From Nemopilema nomurai (Eukaryota; Cnidaria; Scyphozoa; Rhizostomeae; Rhizostomatidae): a DNA stretch of 64,000 bases. The stretch lies in NCBI GenBank assembly GCA_003864495.1, contig PEDN01001361.1:460726-524725 (forward strand). The letters are read 5' to 3'. Below, one piece after another: positions 62,982 to 64,000 of the stretch. The notes beneath the pieces are model-generated. The model searched no databases. It saw nothing but the letters and a program-made list of their open reading frames with translations, and was not told the origin of the DNA. Both the position numbers and the translations under genes were made by a program. How positions within the stretch are numbered: the first letter of the stretch is position 1; each line of letters opens with the position of its first letter.

Positions 62982-64000
62982 CTGTCAATGGCTATCCGCT
63001 AAGCAACCTAGAAAACTGATTATAACTAATGCATTTGATTTCAGAGAGCAGGGTTTATCTTGCCGCCAAGAGCAATTTTGAGCATTAAAACTGCATTTTA
63101 AGTACGAAGACCTTGCACTCTCTACTATTGTCACACTTCCGATATCAATATGGAAGACTTCGGTAGACCCTTTGATTTGATTTCTCGGACGCACTTTAAA
63201 ATTCACAAACGACCATGTTCTACACAATCCACTCAGCACATTTGCAGCTGAATACAAAATCCAGTCGCAAATGTATGCATGAAGAGCGGATGAAACACAT
63301 TAGCCATGTCACAGTGGAACGTTGAATTAGCGTTTTGAAAATGTTGAATTCAAACAGAGACATACTGTGCCGAAAATGGGCTATATACCAAGTGAAGACT
63401 CCAACTGATCTGCACTTTACAACAAAAAGTGAACAATTAAAGCACTGTTGTCTTTTGCGTACAACTGGACTCAGCGTGTGACCGAAGACATGATAAATTC
63501 GTTGGATCATGACACATTCTTTACCGAGACGGGTTGTTAGGTGAGACGAATAATCGACTGCTTTTTGAAGAATCTGTCATAAGTTGTGTTGACAAGGTGC
63601 TGCGGAAAGGGACGAGGATATTCCAACAGGAAAAGCACACAAGGAAGAATGCATTAAACACATTGTAGGATATTGGGAAATTCAAGGAAGATCTAAGTCC
63701 CATTTCTGGGCACATTTTGGAACAGCGCCATTTAAAATTGTCCAAAAGTGGGCCATAATTGTGGTCTTTTTCGCGTATAAAGCATAAAAATACCAAGCCA
63801 AATAGATGATGCTGAACTTGGGCGGTGAACGTGCGGCCTTGCCAAAAGCAGGGGACTCTGTGGTGATTATGGCATTTTGGCGATGAGAGAAAAAGAAGAA
63901 GAAGAAGTTGCTGGTTGCTGGAGAAGAAGTTGAATGAGAAAAGCTTCCAGATAAATGGACCAATCAAACAGCTAGACTCGATACTTTAAAAAAAAATTTA
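62982..64000. other. Right edge, possibly further exons of the - strand gene
   Basis: A - strand frame over about 63030-63215 (FVNFKVRPRNQIKGSTEVFH...) is protein-like and precedes the 62981 exon, but the gap between them would be too short for a normal intron. Nothing firm can be said to the window end. Confidence 0.3.

Noticed and set aside
63521..63967. 148-codon - strand ORF at the right edge
   Set aside because: Low-complexity Leu/Phe run from a GAA/CTT tract and no recognisable motif; overlapping frames are equally open.

Overview
The window is eukaryotic, nuclear, AT-rich and intron-rich DNA, most likely from an invertebrate metazoan. A cnidarian such as a coral or sea anemone is my best guess, but that is inference from the gene structure and the single-exon class A GPCR, not proof. 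There are no bacterial-style operons. Most of the DNA is non-coding or repetitive.

Two genes are secure. (1) A SLC15-type proton-coupled oligopeptide transporter lies on the + strand in at least 22 coding exons (10558-25206). Every exon junction keeps frame, and from ATG 10579 the model gives 685 residues, close to animal PEPT1/PEPT2. One intron carries a 96-bp minisatellite (23564-24539) and another a CAAT/GAAT microsatellite (15850-15970). (2) A 455-residue single-exon rhodopsin-class GPCR lies on the - strand (48267-49634). It has an aminergic-type Asp3.32 but lacks the TM3-ECL2 disulfide cysteines and the TM6 proline.

Three weaker gene models come from phase-matched splice sites: a small 3-exon + gene (42566-43542), a multi-exon - gene ending at 60079 and reaching at least 62981, and isolated - exons at 55344-55432, 55858-56031 and 57376-57610. 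No family was recognised for these.

The middle of the window (27.3-40.8 kb) is a nest of repeats. A 2.77-kb foldback transposon (27330-30101) has arms of about 850 bp and a broken transposase-like gene in its centre. Its right arm is interrupted by a reverse-oriented solo LTR. Next is a satellite of about 175 bp in about 47 copies (31110-40810), interrupted by a 1394-bp non-autonomous LTR retrotransposon (31876-33269). That element has two 350-bp LTRs with no difference I could see, a primer-binding-site-like start, a polypurine tract and a CAGC target duplication cut from the satellite unit. The many open frames over the satellite are a by-product of repetition.

The left 9.5 kb, 25.2-27.3 kb, 43.5-48.3 kb and 49.6-55.3 kb hold no gene I can support. 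They contain a TA-flanked MITE-like element (32-410), a GC-rich foldback (2281-2478) and short minisatellites.
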